NCBI RefSeq assembly: GCF_014206875.1
Contig: NZ_JACIJO010000001.1
Coordinates: forward strand, 186,001-250,000
DNA length: 64,000 nucleotides
Origin: Algoriphagus iocasae
GTDB taxonomy: Bacteria > Bacteroidota > Bacteroidia > Cytophagales > Cyclobacteriaceae
Reading direction: 5' to 3'
Positions 26,301-34,104 of this stretch are shown in pieces (position 1 is the first letter of the stretch; each line of letters opens with the position of its first letter). Position numbers and translations under genes: made by a program. The notes under the pieces were generated by a model that did not search any database, had not been told where the DNA came from, and saw only the letters and a list, made by a program, of their open reading frames with translations.

Positions 26301-26877
26301 GAAAGAAAAACAACAAGATCAGGGTGATAAAACCTGCATAAATATTTCGGAGTGAAGCCACAACAACAAATACCAGCAAGCCATAAGCAAGCATATTGGG
26401 CCAAACGACAATGAAATAAGCATTTGCGTATCCCCAATAGGTAGTTGGCCCGATCATCGGGTTCTCTTTACCTAGGATCGATTCTCCCAGATGGAAAGCA
26501 ATGCCTATAGAAAGAGTTATTAAAAAAACAAGGGTCAGTGAACTGAGAAACTTTCCAAGCAGGTAATCTGATTTTTTGATGGGATAGCTGTAAAGAATGG
26601 GATGTACATTACTTCTATAGTCCTTGTAAATCACCATCCCAATAATCGCCGGTAGTAGAAATAGGAAAAACTTGTTGAAGTATTGAAAAATGAAGTTGAT
26701 TTCATGAGCAGAATTGAGCAGGCGCAGTTGCTTATCTGTTTCAGGTATTCCATCAAAGAAGCCTCCGGTTCCAAGAATGGATAATAGCGCAATCCCAAAG
26801 AAAACCAGGAAATAGAAGTAGGTAGCAGGCTGCTTTAACAGGCTTTTCAATTCGTAGGCATAGATAGACTTAAGCAT
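23380..26877 (-). CDS. ABC-2 permease fused to M1 aminopeptidase
   Basis: The 1165-residue protein has an N-terminal region of about a dozen membrane segments in two ABC-2 permease-like blocks (roughly residues 1-280 and 310-580). The C-terminal 550 residues are an M1 metallopeptidase. The zinc site is His917-Glu-Leu-Thr-His921 followed by Glu941 in LTESITEY, with 19 residues between, as in this fusion group. The peptidase should face outside the inner membrane. Its ATG at 26877 overlaps the 3' end of the ATPase gene by eight bases, so the two form one unit. A role in export or processing of peptides or membrane proteins is inferred. Confidence 0.85.
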   Translation of the reverse strand: MLKSIYAYELKSLLKQPATYFYFLVFFGIALLSILGTGGFFDGIPETDKQLRLLNSAHEINFIFQYFNKFFLFLLPAIIGMVIYKDYRSNVHPILYSYPIKKSDYLLGKFLSSLTLVFLITLSIGIAFHLGESILGKENPMIGPTTYWGYANAYFIVVWPNMLAYGLLVFVVVASLRNIYAGFITLILLFFFQVAIDSLFEGTPVLFALLDPFGQNAVAYETRFWTISEQNTLQIPVLGLVLWNRLFWLILSFSLFGLFYKKFQLEQESFSLFPNVGKKKTVKNNSARPLQPIQPHTKVSTDFSFPIQLKAMLQLSGTDFRFIAKNRLFYLLALVGLFAMIFAMSRVTNLADMTFLPLTRIVLSVPMFFFSTLIMLLTFIYAGMLVHRSRMTKSNQLIDTTATSSWVLLGSKILALLYVQILLLCTMMLCGIGLQLYNGYHHFELDLYLFQLFFISFPTLIIWAALSLFVHNTIPNLYLGIFLLLLIWIAKDQIPQLGIETYLFRFNSAPQITYSDLNGFGHTLLGNFILNFYWLAFSALLIIVTYLFWERGYVYSLKERFQKAFHQLNRGISFFMLLFIVVFFCLGYIIYKEENNDFSAVANSDEILREFRFNFGKYKSAVQPKIVSAKLNIEIFPESNSFLASGHYLLINKTPERIDTLVIKSGYDEITQLSLSVPSTIVQKDENMQFEVHALENPMESGDSIQLHFEIKNKPNTLFYRNSTVLQNGTFLRTDILLRLGYFFDKEYRQPKDSLSKYSNFYSPDADLVAIETVISTNGSQRAIAPGTLLNHWTENSRNYFHYKTEQKVKFAFAFNSGLFSVSKSNHKGVSLEIYHDKDHTYNLKDMADGLKASLDYNTQFFGPYHYAEIRTVEFPLTEGTYASVMSNAIPTSEVRFVLRNEDAINKINLSFYVQAHELTHQWWGNQIVPAAALGAKMLTESITEYISLRIYEKEFGHEKALHFLSLQRQRYLKGRTKDGGKESPLTLVRTDQEYIAYGKGAIAFNTLQYYVGEEKLNKVLYDFLLEYRFRTDQYPTSLDLIAYLKSSLPHQFHYIIYDMMETVTFYDNKISDIKELPNNQLEISYSMQRMDSSPENEQDASEVFLTFGQYDADGNLLHLEKVKARTGENRTTFYKKEGATSILLDPFLHFIEMNIENNRKYIVN

Positions 26878-27760
26878 ATTCTTCAGCTTTCTGTCCCAGA
26901 GAATTGAAATACACATCTTCCAGCGTCACTTTCTCTGTTTTTACAAAAGTCTGATCTGGTCTGTCTTCGGAATAAATCCTGACAGATAGTGAATGATCTT
27001 CATTGAAAGAGGATGATAAATAGTGGAAGCGGGTTTTGTAAAATTCAAGTTCAGCGGAGGAAATAGTTTTGGTCCAGACTTTTGATTCCAATTCTTTTAT
27101 GGCTTCCGAGGGAGTAGCATGTTTGTGAATTTTACCTTGTCTCATGATTGCCATATCCGTGCAAAGCTCTTTCACATCTTCTACCAGGTGTGTGGAAAAC
27201 AAAACAATGTTTTCAGTCCCAATTGCACGTAAAACATTAAGAAATCGGTTTCTTTCTTCAGGGTCTAACCCTGCTGTCGGTTCATCCACAATAATTAATC
27301 GAGGGTCATTGAGTAGCAGCTGTGCAATACCAAAACGTTGACGCATACCACCTGAATAGGAACTAACATGTTTATTTCGGACCTCCAGTAGATTGGTGAG
27401 GTGCAGCACTTCTTCTACTTTTGCTTTACGCTCCTTCCGAGAGGATAACCCTTTCAAGATTGCGAAATAATCCAACAGATTTTCCGCTGTTTCTTTTGGA
27501 TACACTCCAAATTCCTGGGGCAAATAGCCCAGGATTTTCCGTAGGCTTATGGGATCATTTCCGATATCAATACCATTGAAACTCAGGTTCCCTTTGTCGG
27601 GTCTTTGTAGCGTAGCGATTGTTCTCATCAGGGATGATTTGCCAGCACCATTTGGCCCTAAGAGACCAAACATTCCCGGGCGAATGTCAAGGGTAATTTC
27701 ATCCAGGGCTTTGACGCCATTGGGATAGGTTTTAGTCAGACTTTGAATAGACAACATCAT
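26870..27760 (-). CDS. ABC transporter ATPase
   Basis: The 296-residue protein has Walker A GPNGAGKSS, the Q-loop YLPQEFG, signature SGGMRQRFGIA, Walker B LIIVDEPTAGLD and the H-loop in FSTHLVEDV. The C-terminal 80 residues are an extension seen in ATPases paired with gliding or M1-fused permeases. It powers the permease whose start overlaps its end. An AraC-type gene is just upstream on the same strand. Confidence 0.92.
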   Translation of the reverse strand: MMLSIQSLTKTYPNGVKALDEITLDIRPGMFGLLGPNGAGKSSLMRTIATLQRPDKGNLSFNGIDIGNDPISLRKILGYLPQEFGVYPKETAENLLDYFAILKGLSSRKERKAKVEEVLHLTNLLEVRNKHVSSYSGGMRQRFGIAQLLLNDPRLIIVDEPTAGLDPEERNRFLNVLRAIGTENIVLFSTHLVEDVKELCTDMAIMRQGKIHKHATPSEAIKELESKVWTKTISSAELEFYKTRFHYLSSSFNEDHSLSVRIYSEDRPDQTFVKTEKVTLEDVYFNSLGQKAEEYA

Positions 27761-27958
27761 GATTTATAGACTTTGGCAGTAGTTAGTGTCCAAGTTCCAA
27801 AGCAATTATTTGAGAGTTTTGAACAGCTCCAAATTCCCAATTTTAGTCGAGACATGGGTGTATTTCTCTGCTGTATCTATCCCAATAGAAGCAGCGGGAC
27901 GTATTTGTAAAGGAGAAGCCCGTCCCAAAAAATCCATGGGACAGAAATGAATAGAATA

Positions 27959-28795
27959 CTAGTTGATAAATTGGGAGGGAGACATGCCGGTTTCCTTTTT
28001 GAACGCCCTATAAAAGCTACTTTTGGACTTGAATCCACACTGAAAAGCAAGTCCAACAATGGAAAGGTTACTCAGCTTTCCTTCTAAAACGCCCTGTTTG
28101 AAGGTGGCTATGCGAAATGAATTGATGTAATCATAAAAATTGGTTCGCAAATTTTGATTGAGAAGCGTGGAAAGTTTTTTATCAGATGTATCGATCTGTT
28201 GTGCCAATTCGGCAAGGGAAAGTTCCTGGTTCAGGTAAAGTTGATTCTCTCGTAAAGATATTTCCAGCTTCTGCTTTAAATCAGATGCCTCAGCTTCATT
28301 TAAAGGCTGAATGACGGGGCCCTTATTATTGAGGAGTTCAGACAGTTGTTTCCCCAAATGCTCTATGTGATATTGCTTGACAAACCAATCTTTAGTAAAG
28401 CGATAGGCAGTTGAGAGTGTAAACGCTAGCCAAAACACACTGGGTTGTCCAAGAACCAAACTATCCCTGCTGCGGAATTCTTCCCAGAACGAAATATCAG
28501 GGTCATTCCAATCAAGGAGACCTGAGCGAATTACTTCCGGAAAAATAAAGATTAGAATGAACGAAAAAATATAGGTTTTCCATTTGCTCTTATTCAAAAA
28601 TTTAGGAATAGCCCATAAGGAATGCGCATAAAAAATGAAGGGAAATATTAGTACAGAGAGTGGGGAGGGCGTATTTGTTCGGATTGTTTTATCAAACCAA
28701 TCAGAATTCCAATCAACATTCACCGCGCTAAAAAAGAATACCCAAAAAAGCACATGTACGATTACTTCTATTCTTTTTCGAGTGGTACTGTTCAT
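27959..28795 (-). CDS. Membrane-anchored AraC-family regulator
   Basis: From ATG 28795 the product has 278 residues. Three to four hydrophobic segments cover residues 10-145 (VIVHVLFWVFFF, LIFPFIFYAHSLW, TYIFSFILIFIFP), and the C-terminal 100 residues form the AraC DNA-binding domain with LAQQIDTSDKKLSTLLNQ and GLAFQCGFKSKSSFYRAFKKETGMSP. Such regulators sense a signal at the inner membrane. A further upstream ATG would overlap the esterase gene and lacks the membrane-protein start pattern, so it was not used. The ABC operon downstream is a plausible target. Confidence 0.82.
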   Translation of the reverse strand: MNSTTRKRIEVIVHVLFWVFFFSAVNVDWNSDWFDKTIRTNTPSPLSVLIFPFIFYAHSLWAIPKFLNKSKWKTYIFSFILIFIFPEVIRSGLLDWNDPDISFWEEFRSRDSLVLGQPSVFWLAFTLSTAYRFTKDWFVKQYHIEHLGKQLSELLNNKGPVIQPLNEAEASDLKQKLEISLRENQLYLNQELSLAELAQQIDTSDKKLSTLLNQNLRTNFYDYINSFRIATFKQGVLEGKLSNLSIVGLAFQCGFKSKSSFYRAFKKETGMSPSQFIN

Positions 28796-28880
28796 TTTTT
28801 TTGGTTTGAAGAGAAAGTTTAATATAACTAGAGTGGCATCCTGAAAGATGCTAAGATTTGTTATACAGTGTTGTGTGTTG

Positions 28881-29795
28881 CTATCCCTTTTCTGAGTTTT
28901 TTTCAATAAACTTTATAACGATTTGTCGGTAAATACTTTGTTCATCAAAAGATAGGTTTCTCCACAGTCCACCATGTGATAATTCATAAGAATATACAAC
29001 TTGCATATTTCTGAATTCTGTCATCCTAATTTTCTCTTCAAAGAGTTTTGAGTAGTTATACATATTGTTGTCACTAATCAGCAATAGAGGTCTTGACAAG
29101 TTTTGAAGATATGAAACGGGCGATGCTTGTTTGAAGCTTTCAGTTCCTTTGCCAAAAACGGCTTCCACATGTAGCTCAGCAAGTTCGGGTCTACCGCTAT
29201 TTAGCATTACATTGTAATAATCGACTATATCGTAAGTCCCTGAAATTGGAATTATTCCTTTGAATATTTTATTAGAAAGCCCAACTTGATTTAAATATGT
29301 GCTATCCAAACTTATTAATGCGGCTAAATGTCCGCCCGATGAATATCCACCGATAAAAAAATTATCTCTATCATATCCATATTCATTAGCTTTTTCATAC
29401 AACCATTTTACGGAAGCTGCCACATCTTGTATATGTTTTGGATGCTGAATCCCTTTATTCAAAGTTGAATCTCGCCATATAGCTGGACTTAATCTATGTC
29501 CGATACATGCAACTGCTATACCTTGTGCAGCAAATTTTTTTGCCAAATCCATTTCTTGGTTCTTATCACCATAGGACCACGCTCCTCCGCCAATCCATAT
29601 TAAAAGTGGAATTTTGTCGTCTTTCAGTGGTAGCATCAAGTTTAATGTTCGAAGTGTATCTTTAGAAAATAAACTCTTTGGCATATAAGAAATCTCTTTA
29701 TATTCAACTACCTCATAACTTTCACCTGTCTGACAAAAGGATATATTTGAACAAAGACAAACAAATACAATTAAGGTTATTAGTGCTTTTTTCAT
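28881..29795 (-). CDS. Secreted alpha/beta hydrolase (BD-FAE esterase type)
   Basis: From ATG 29795 the 304-residue protein has a signal peptide (residues 1-21, ending SFCQ). The core shows the oxyanion-hole loop WIGGGAWSYGDK in place of HGGG, the nucleophile motif GGYSSGGHLAA, and a late SHGGLW His. This is the pattern of the BD-FAE/acetyl-esterase hydrolases that attack acylated sugars or small esters. It lies 85 bases before the AraC gene. The upstream in-frame ATG was rejected because it lies before the signal peptide and enters repeat C2. Confidence 0.8.
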   Translation of the reverse strand: MKKALITLIVFVCLCSNISFCQTGESYEVVEYKEISYMPKSLFSKDTLRTLNLMLPLKDDKIPLLIWIGGGAWSYGDKNQEMDLAKKFAAQGIAVACIGHRLSPAIWRDSTLNKGIQHPKHIQDVAASVKWLYEKANEYGYDRDNFFIGGYSSGGHLAALISLDSTYLNQVGLSNKIFKGIIPISGTYDIVDYYNVMLNSGRPELAELHVEAVFGKGTESFKQASPVSYLQNLSRPLLLISDNNMYNYSKLFEEKIRMTEFRNMQVVYSYELSHGGLWRNLSFDEQSIYRQIVIKFIEKNSEKG

Positions 29796-29851
29796 ATCAG
29801 AATTTATTTTAGTTGCACTCACCACTTGTATATACCCAAGTTCGACCAGTC

Positions 29852-30050
29852 TATTGCGTTTATATCGCATTTGTCCGCAGGGGTATTAGGTGTTTTGAAA
29901 ACCAAATTAAGAAATCCGGCGATCCCATCTAGTAGGCTTTGGATTCTTTCATTGAAAATAGGCTCCATTAACAAGTAAATGGATAGCATTTTTGCTAGCC
30001 GGATTATCAGGACTATAACATAGCAAATGAAAAACGAATACTTTTTTAGC
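29852..30050 (+). repeat. Dispersed repeat family C, copy 2
   Basis: It matches 6492-6690 with the phrases TATTGCGTTTATATCGCATTTGTCC, AACCAAATTAAG and CATAGCAAATGAAAAACGAAT. Like copy 1 it sits just upstream of the 5' end of a minus-strand gene, here the secreted hydrolase. Confidence 0.8.
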
Positions 30051-30059
30051 TTTCTGACG

Positions 30060-30212
30060 TACCTCCGGTTGGCAGGCTTCAGGCTTATGACTTACCTTCC
30101 AGCACCCTTTGGAAACCAAGCTTCCGACTGCGACTGTTCACTGAAACTGCCAACTTCCAACTTCCTACATCATTTCAGCTTTCAGACCTACCTCCGGTAG
30201 GCAAGCTTTAGC
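30060..30212 (+). repeat. Detached tail of repeat family A
   Basis: Only the 3' part of the family A unit is present: CTACCTCCGGTAGGCAAGC, CCGACTGCGACTGTTCACTG, CCAACTTCCAACTTCC and CATCATTTCAGC. It runs straight into the phrase TTTAGCTTTCTGACTTCC that borders the metallophosphoesterase fragment. The same junction occurs at 32420. Confidence 0.7.
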
Positions 30213-30214
30213 TT

Positions 30215-30505
30215 TTAGCTTTCTGACTTCCTTTTCAAGGTCAGCACCGTAATCTCCGGCCATGTCCCGACCCTACCCGGAAATGCTAAAAATCCAAAGC
30301 CTCTGTTGACATGAAGATAGCGTCCCAGTTCCTCATAAAGTCCAGCCCATTTTGGGTAGCGAAGGGAAGCCGGACTCCACTTGATAAAGCCCGGAATCTC
30401 TATCCCAAACTGCATTCCATGGGTATGACCACTTAAGGTCAAATGGATGAATTGGGAGAAATTTTTCACCTGTTCGTCAAAATGGGAATAGGAGTGATTG
30501 CTCAA
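30215..30505 (-). pseudogene. 3' fragment 1 of a metallophosphoesterase gene
   Basis: The 96-codon frame is about 90 percent identical at the protein level to the last 95 residues of the full gene at 34692, including the metal-binding GHTHGMQFGIEIPG. The DIH, GDLVNN and GNHDY motifs are missing, so the product cannot be an active phosphoesterase. Its C-terminus reads LTLKRKSES, as in the other two fragments and unlike the full gene. It abuts the ATPase gene at 30513. Confidence 0.88.
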
Positions 30506-30512
30506 GAAAGTC

Positions 30513-31727
30513 TTAGCCTATTTCAAAATAATCCTTTGCAGGACGTAGAATCCACTTCCAAACAGGTATTACTTCTATTCCATCTAGTCCATCTTCCTGA
30601 TTCCAGGTTAGCAAAACTCCTTTGGGAGTTTGCGTTTCGGATAATGCGGCTTTTAACCCATGGATTTCCCTTTGGAGATTGTCGCTATTTAGATCCCAAC
30701 ATACCTGTATTGCTCCGACGATTGCTTCATTCCACTTGATCACAAAGTCACACTCAGAATCTTTATTTTGGAAATATTGGATTTCTTTGAAAGATCTGCG
30801 AAGATGGAGGTAGACATAATTCTCAAGCTTCCTGCCTAAATCTTTACTGAAGGCAAGAGAATTTGCAGATGCCAAAGCAGGATCCACGCAGAAAGCCTTT
30901 TTTGGATTGGCGAGCTGCTTTCTGATCGATGGCGAGTACATGGGGATCAAGTCAAATAAATAACTTTCTTCGAGGTAGTCACAATAGTCGATTACCGTAC
31001 GTACGGACTTGATTTCGAGTAAATTTCCCAATCGGGAATAGCTAAATGGCTTTCCCACATTGGAGCAAAGGAATACCCCCAATCGAATAAGGGCGGTTTC
31101 GTTGCTGATGTTTCTGCGTACTGCCACATCACGAGTAAGAATGTCACGGAAAAGAGTCCTGAGGTAATCTTGGTCTTGGTTTTGCAAAAACTCAGGAAAT
31201 CCACCGGTTAGGAAATAGTTTTCAAAACTTTCCTCACCCGGGGATTCATTTTTGAAAAGCAAGAACTCTTGATAACTAAACGGGAAGAGTTCGATCTGCT
31301 TGTAGCGTCCTGTCAGCCGAGTACCGAGTTCTCGGCTGAGCATGCTGGCGTTTGAGCCTGTGATATACAGTTTTTGGTCCTTCTCATGAAGAGATCGGGC
31401 AAAGATCTCCCAACCTTCCACGCTTTGTACTTCATCCAAGACTATGGAGTTCTTACCAAATTGGTCTCTCAATTGCTCCAACTTGGGAAAATCAGACGAC
31501 TCAAAATCCACCAACCTTGGGTCCTCAAAGTTCAGATAGAGCCCCGCTTCGGAACTTGGTAGGCTTTTGCGCAGCAAGATGCTTTTTCCGCAACGTCTCA
31601 CACCACTTACCACGAGGATTTGGTTGGACTGTGGCGGGATAGCCTCCTCTCTTACAATGAGTTTTTTTTGGAGGAAATTCTGATTTTGCTCCTCGATTAT
31701 TTGGGCTAGTAGGCCTATTTGTATCAT
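30513..31727 (-). CDS. AAA ATPase with DUF4143 domain
   Basis: The 404-residue protein has an AAA_14 module: Walker A GVRRCGKSILL at residue 42 and Walker B SIVLDEVQ near 95, the sensor-like ITGSNASML and the LTGRYKQIELFPFSYQEF arm. The C-terminal 180 residues are DUF4143, with SECDFVIKWNEA, a restriction-like nuclease-type fold in the family. These proteins occur widely in bacteria and archaea, often in mobile or defence context, and their role is unknown. It sits between two 3' fragments of the metallophosphoesterase gene and starts behind the long dyad at 31760. Confidence 0.88.
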   Translation of the reverse strand: MIQIGLLAQIIEEQNQNFLQKKLIVREEAIPPQSNQILVVSGVRRCGKSILLRKSLPSSEAGLYLNFEDPRLVDFESSDFPKLEQLRDQFGKNSIVLDEVQSVEGWEIFARSLHEKDQKLYITGSNASMLSRELGTRLTGRYKQIELFPFSYQEFLLFKNESPGEESFENYFLTGGFPEFLQNQDQDYLRTLFRDILTRDVAVRRNISNETALIRLGVFLCSNVGKPFSYSRLGNLLEIKSVRTVIDYCDYLEESYLFDLIPMYSPSIRKQLANPKKAFCVDPALASANSLAFSKDLGRKLENYVYLHLRRSFKEIQYFQNKDSECDFVIKWNEAIVGAIQVCWDLNSDNLQREIHGLKAALSETQTPKGVLLTWNQEDGLDGIEVIPVWKWILRPAKDYFEIG

Positions 31728-31759
31728 TTAAAACGCTGTAAATCAATACAAATATAATA

Positions 31760-31803
31760 CCTTGTATTTATGATACAAGATATCATGTATTCTAAATACA
31801 AGG
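31760..31803 (-). promoter_or_regulatory. Long dyad upstream of the ATPase gene
   Basis: CCTTGTATTT (31760-31769) and AAATACAAGG (31794-31803) are perfect inverted arms. Between them GATACAAGATATCATGTAT adds a second, imperfect dyad. It lies 33 bases upstream of the ATPase start and is the likely operator of that gene, possibly for its own product. Confidence 0.65.
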
Positions 31804-31919
31804 TTTTTAATTAATTTTAAATTCTGGAGAATAAAATAGGGACATAATGAATATTAGGTATGCGCCTTCAAATTAGAAGGTGTATCGCAATTGCGTGCTC
31901 CCAAAAGCTATCCTGTTAA

Positions 31920-32420
31920 CTTTCCAGCTCTTCGAGATTTGAAATCTTAAAAATCACGCATTTTTTCCAAATATCCCGGATTAAAAATCCTAGGATCTAG
32001 GTTCAGGATTTCATCCGCGATGGCTATCGGGACCTGAACAGCGGATTCGGGATTTTAGCTTTGTCACTTTTTGGCGGCCAAAAAGTAACCAAAAAGCCCT
32101 GAGCCTCGATATTTTCTTTCCGCTGATACCGTTTTTCATTCATTTTAAACAGAAAACCAGCGGAATTTTGTACTGCCTTTCTTCCCTAAAAATGACTGGA
32201 TCTCGCTTGTACCGCGCGAGCTAAGTCATTTTCTTAACGGTGTTCTAAGCAGTACAAAACCGAAAATTTCGAAAGGCTCACACCTCCGGATGACAACCAC
32301 CGACTGCGACTGTTCACTGCGACTGCCAACTTCCAACTTCCTACATCTTTTCAGCTTTCTCTCCTTCCTCCGGTAGGCAGACTTTAGCCTTCAGACCTAC
32401 CTCCGGTAGGCAAGCTTTAG
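31920..32420 (+). repeat. Dispersed repeat family A, copy 5
   Basis: The full unit is present: GAGATTTGAAATCTTAAAAATC, the GGCGGCC dyad (about 32066-32086), ATGACTGGATCTCGCTTG, and the tail CGACTGCGACTG. It is separated by about 24 kb from the other intact copies and directly precedes metallophosphoesterase fragment 2, joined through CTACCTCCGGTAGGCAAGC. It fills the gene-free stretch 31728-32423 together with the dyad at 31760. Confidence 0.9.
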
Positions 32421-32423
32421 CTT

Positions 32424-32711
32424 TTAGCTTTCTGACTTCCTTTTCAACGTCAGCACCGTAATCTCCGGCCATATCCCAACTCTACCCGGAAATGCTAAAA
32501 ATCCAAATCCTCTGTTGACATGAAGGTAGCGTCCCAGTTCCTCATACATTCCAGCCCATTTAGGATAGCGAAGGGAAGCCGGACTCCACTTGATAAGGCC
32601 CGGAATCTCTATCCCAAACTGCATCCCATGGGTATGACCACTTAGCGTCAGATGGATGAACTGGGAGAAGTTTTTCACTTGTTCGCAAAAATGGGAAGGA
32701 TCATGACTCAT
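32424..32711 (-). pseudogene. 3' fragment 2 of a metallophosphoesterase gene
   Basis: It encodes the C-terminal 95 residues of the enzyme, including SGHTHGMQFGIEIPG, and ends LTLKRKSES. Similarity to the full gene ends after the codons MSHDPSHF. One Asp is replaced by Cys in FCEQVKNF. It is preceded on the plus side by repeat A5 and followed by the higBA module. Confidence 0.88.
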
Positions 32712-32855
32712 GAGTATATTAAAGCTGCGGTAGTGTGGGACTTGGTTTAAGCTTAAAATTCAAGTGAGTACCTAATTGACAAATTGTACCACATTTAATA
32801 ATCTCTTGAAGACCAGTTTTGTATTAGCTAATGAATTACAATATTCGTAATTTTG

Positions 32856-32870
32856 TTCTATAAAATAGAA
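32856..32870 (+). promoter_or_regulatory. higBA operator with -7 element
   Basis: The dyad TTCTATAAAATAGAA (arms TTCTAT and ATAGAA around AAA) lies 12 bases before the higB ATG. A TAATTTTG element (32848-32855) matches the Bacteroidota -7 consensus just upstream. HigA, a helix-turn-helix protein, would bind the dyad and repress. Confidence 0.6.
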
Positions 32871-32882
32871 TTTCTCAAGGAA

Positions 32883-33179
32883 ATGAGGATTGTTACTTTT
32901 AAGCGGATTCAGGAGTTTTCAGAGAAACATGCCGATGCAGATACTCCGCTTCGCTTTTGGTACACTGTGACTAGCAAAAAAGAATGGGGATCTCTAAATG
33001 ACATCAAAAAGGATTTCAACTCGGTAGATTACGTTGGGAACCATCGATTTGTCTTCAATATTAAAGGAAACTCCTATCGGTTGATTGCTATTATTTCCTT
33101 CAATGCAAAGAAAGTTTATATCCGGTTCATCGGAACTCATGCCGAATACGATAAAATCAAGGACATCCAAAACATTTGA
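32883..33179 (+). CDS. higB: HigB mRNA interferase toxin
   Basis: From ATG 32883 the product has 98 residues and matches the HigB_toxin family (PF09907), with IQEFSEKHADADTPLRFWY, KKEWGSLNDIKKDF, the NHRFVFNIKGNSYRLIA block and the end IRFIGTHAEYDK. This group cleaves mRNA on the ribosome. An upstream in-frame ATG would add ten residues across the operator, so it was rejected. The antitoxin follows three bases later. The toxin-first order is typical of higBA. Confidence 0.9.
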   Translation: MRIVTFKRIQEFSEKHADADTPLRFWYTVTSKKEWGSLNDIKKDFNSVDYVGNHRFVFNIKGNSYRLIAIISFNAKKVYIRFIGTHAEYDKIKDIQNI

Positions 33180-33182
33180 GAT

Positions 33183-33542
33183 ATGATTAAATCAGAAAAA
33201 GAATACAAAGCCATCCAGGGAAGGATCGAGGAACTTCTTGCTGATGCTGATAATATTGAAAATCCAGAAGCGAAAGGTTTTGTGGAGTTGAATCTACTTT
33301 CGGATATGGTTGCCGATTATGAAGAATCTCATTTTACAGTTTTGCCACCTTCTCTACCTGAAGCGATCAAATTGAGAATGAATGAACGTGGTTTAACTCA
33401 AAAAGCTTTATCAGAATTTTTGGGAGTGAGTACTTCGCGTATCAGCGAGTATTTAAATGGGAAGAGTGAGCCAACTTTAAAAATTGCAAGAGAAATAAGT
33501 CGTAAGCTTGATATTGAAGCATCTATTGTGCTTGGAGTTTAA
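33183..33542 (+). CDS. higA: HigA antitoxin, helix-turn-helix
   Basis: The 119-residue protein has an N-terminal helical arm (EEYKAIQGRIEELLADADN) and a C-terminal XRE helix-turn-helix (LTQKALSEFLGVSTSRISEYLNG). It starts three bases after higB, so it is translated with it. It should neutralise HigB and repress the module at 32856. Confidence 0.9.
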   Translation: MIKSEKEYKAIQGRIEELLADADNIENPEAKGFVELNLLSDMVADYEESHFTVLPPSLPEAIKLRMNERGLTQKALSEFLGVSTSRISEYLNGKSEPTLKIAREISRKLDIEASIVLGV

Positions 33543-33549
33543 GATTCTG

Positions 33550-33572
33550 ACCATTTATTAAATGGTTCTTTT
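33550..33572 (+). terminator. Weak terminator after higA
   Basis: ACCATTTA and TAAATGGT pair around a single T, followed by CTTTTG. The stem is AT-rich and the T-run short, so it is a weak terminator or an end-hairpin. Confidence 0.55.
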
Positions 33573-33642
33573 GCATTTCAAGTCCCAATGAATACTTTAA
33601 AATGTCAAAAACAGACTTCCCTGTTTTTCAATTTTTTTCACT

Positions 33643-34034
33643 TTAGCTTTCTGACTTCCTTTTCAAGGTCAGCACTGTAATTTCCGGCCACATCCCAACT
33701 TTCCCCGGAAATGCTAAAAATCCAAATCCTCTGTTGACATGAAGATAGCGTCCCCGTTCCTTATACATTCCTGCCCATTTGGGATAGCGAAGGGAAGCCG
33801 GGCTCCACTTGATAAAGCCAGGGATCTCAATCCCAAACAGCATTCCATGGGTAAAACCACTTAGCGTAAGATGGATGAACTGGGAGAAGTTTTTCACCTG
33901 CTCGTCAAAATGGGAAGGATCATGACTAATCAGAATTTTAAAACTCTGATCGCTGAGATTTGAAGCAGCTTTCTTCAGGTCTCCATATTGCCCAAAACCC
34001 TTTCCCCCAATTTTCTACGCCAAATATGTCGGTT
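33643..34034 (-). pseudogene. 3' fragment 3 of a metallophosphoesterase gene, frameshifted
   Basis: This is the longest fragment. It matches the full gene from codons around DxxGVENWGKGF to the end and includes SDQSFKILISHDPSHFDEQVKNF. An extra G in the run near 34014 shifts the frame, and the GHTHG metal motif is changed to GFTHG, so it is inactive. It ends LTLKRKSES like the other fragments. The 5' edge lies about 30 bases from the -7 element of the next module. Confidence 0.85.
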
Positions 34035-34063
34035 TTTGAAGATGATTTTTGAACCCTAATGCT

Positions 34064-34092
34064 TATCTTTGTGTATCATATTGTGTACACAA
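34064..34092 (+). promoter_or_regulatory. Promoter -7 element and operator of the Phd/YoeB module
   Basis: TATCTTTG (34064-34071) matches the Bacteroidota -7 consensus. It is followed by the perfect palindrome TTGTGTACACAA (34081-34092), with a TTGTGTA half-site overlapping the -7 element. The Phd-type antitoxin would be the repressor. Confidence 0.65.
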
Positions 34093-34104
34093 ATAGTAAA
34101 AACC

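Noticed and set aside
30513..31727. The ATPase gene as a transposase or integrase of the neighbouring modules
   Set aside because: It has AAA and DUF4143 features only; no DDE, tyrosine or serine recombinase motif is present.
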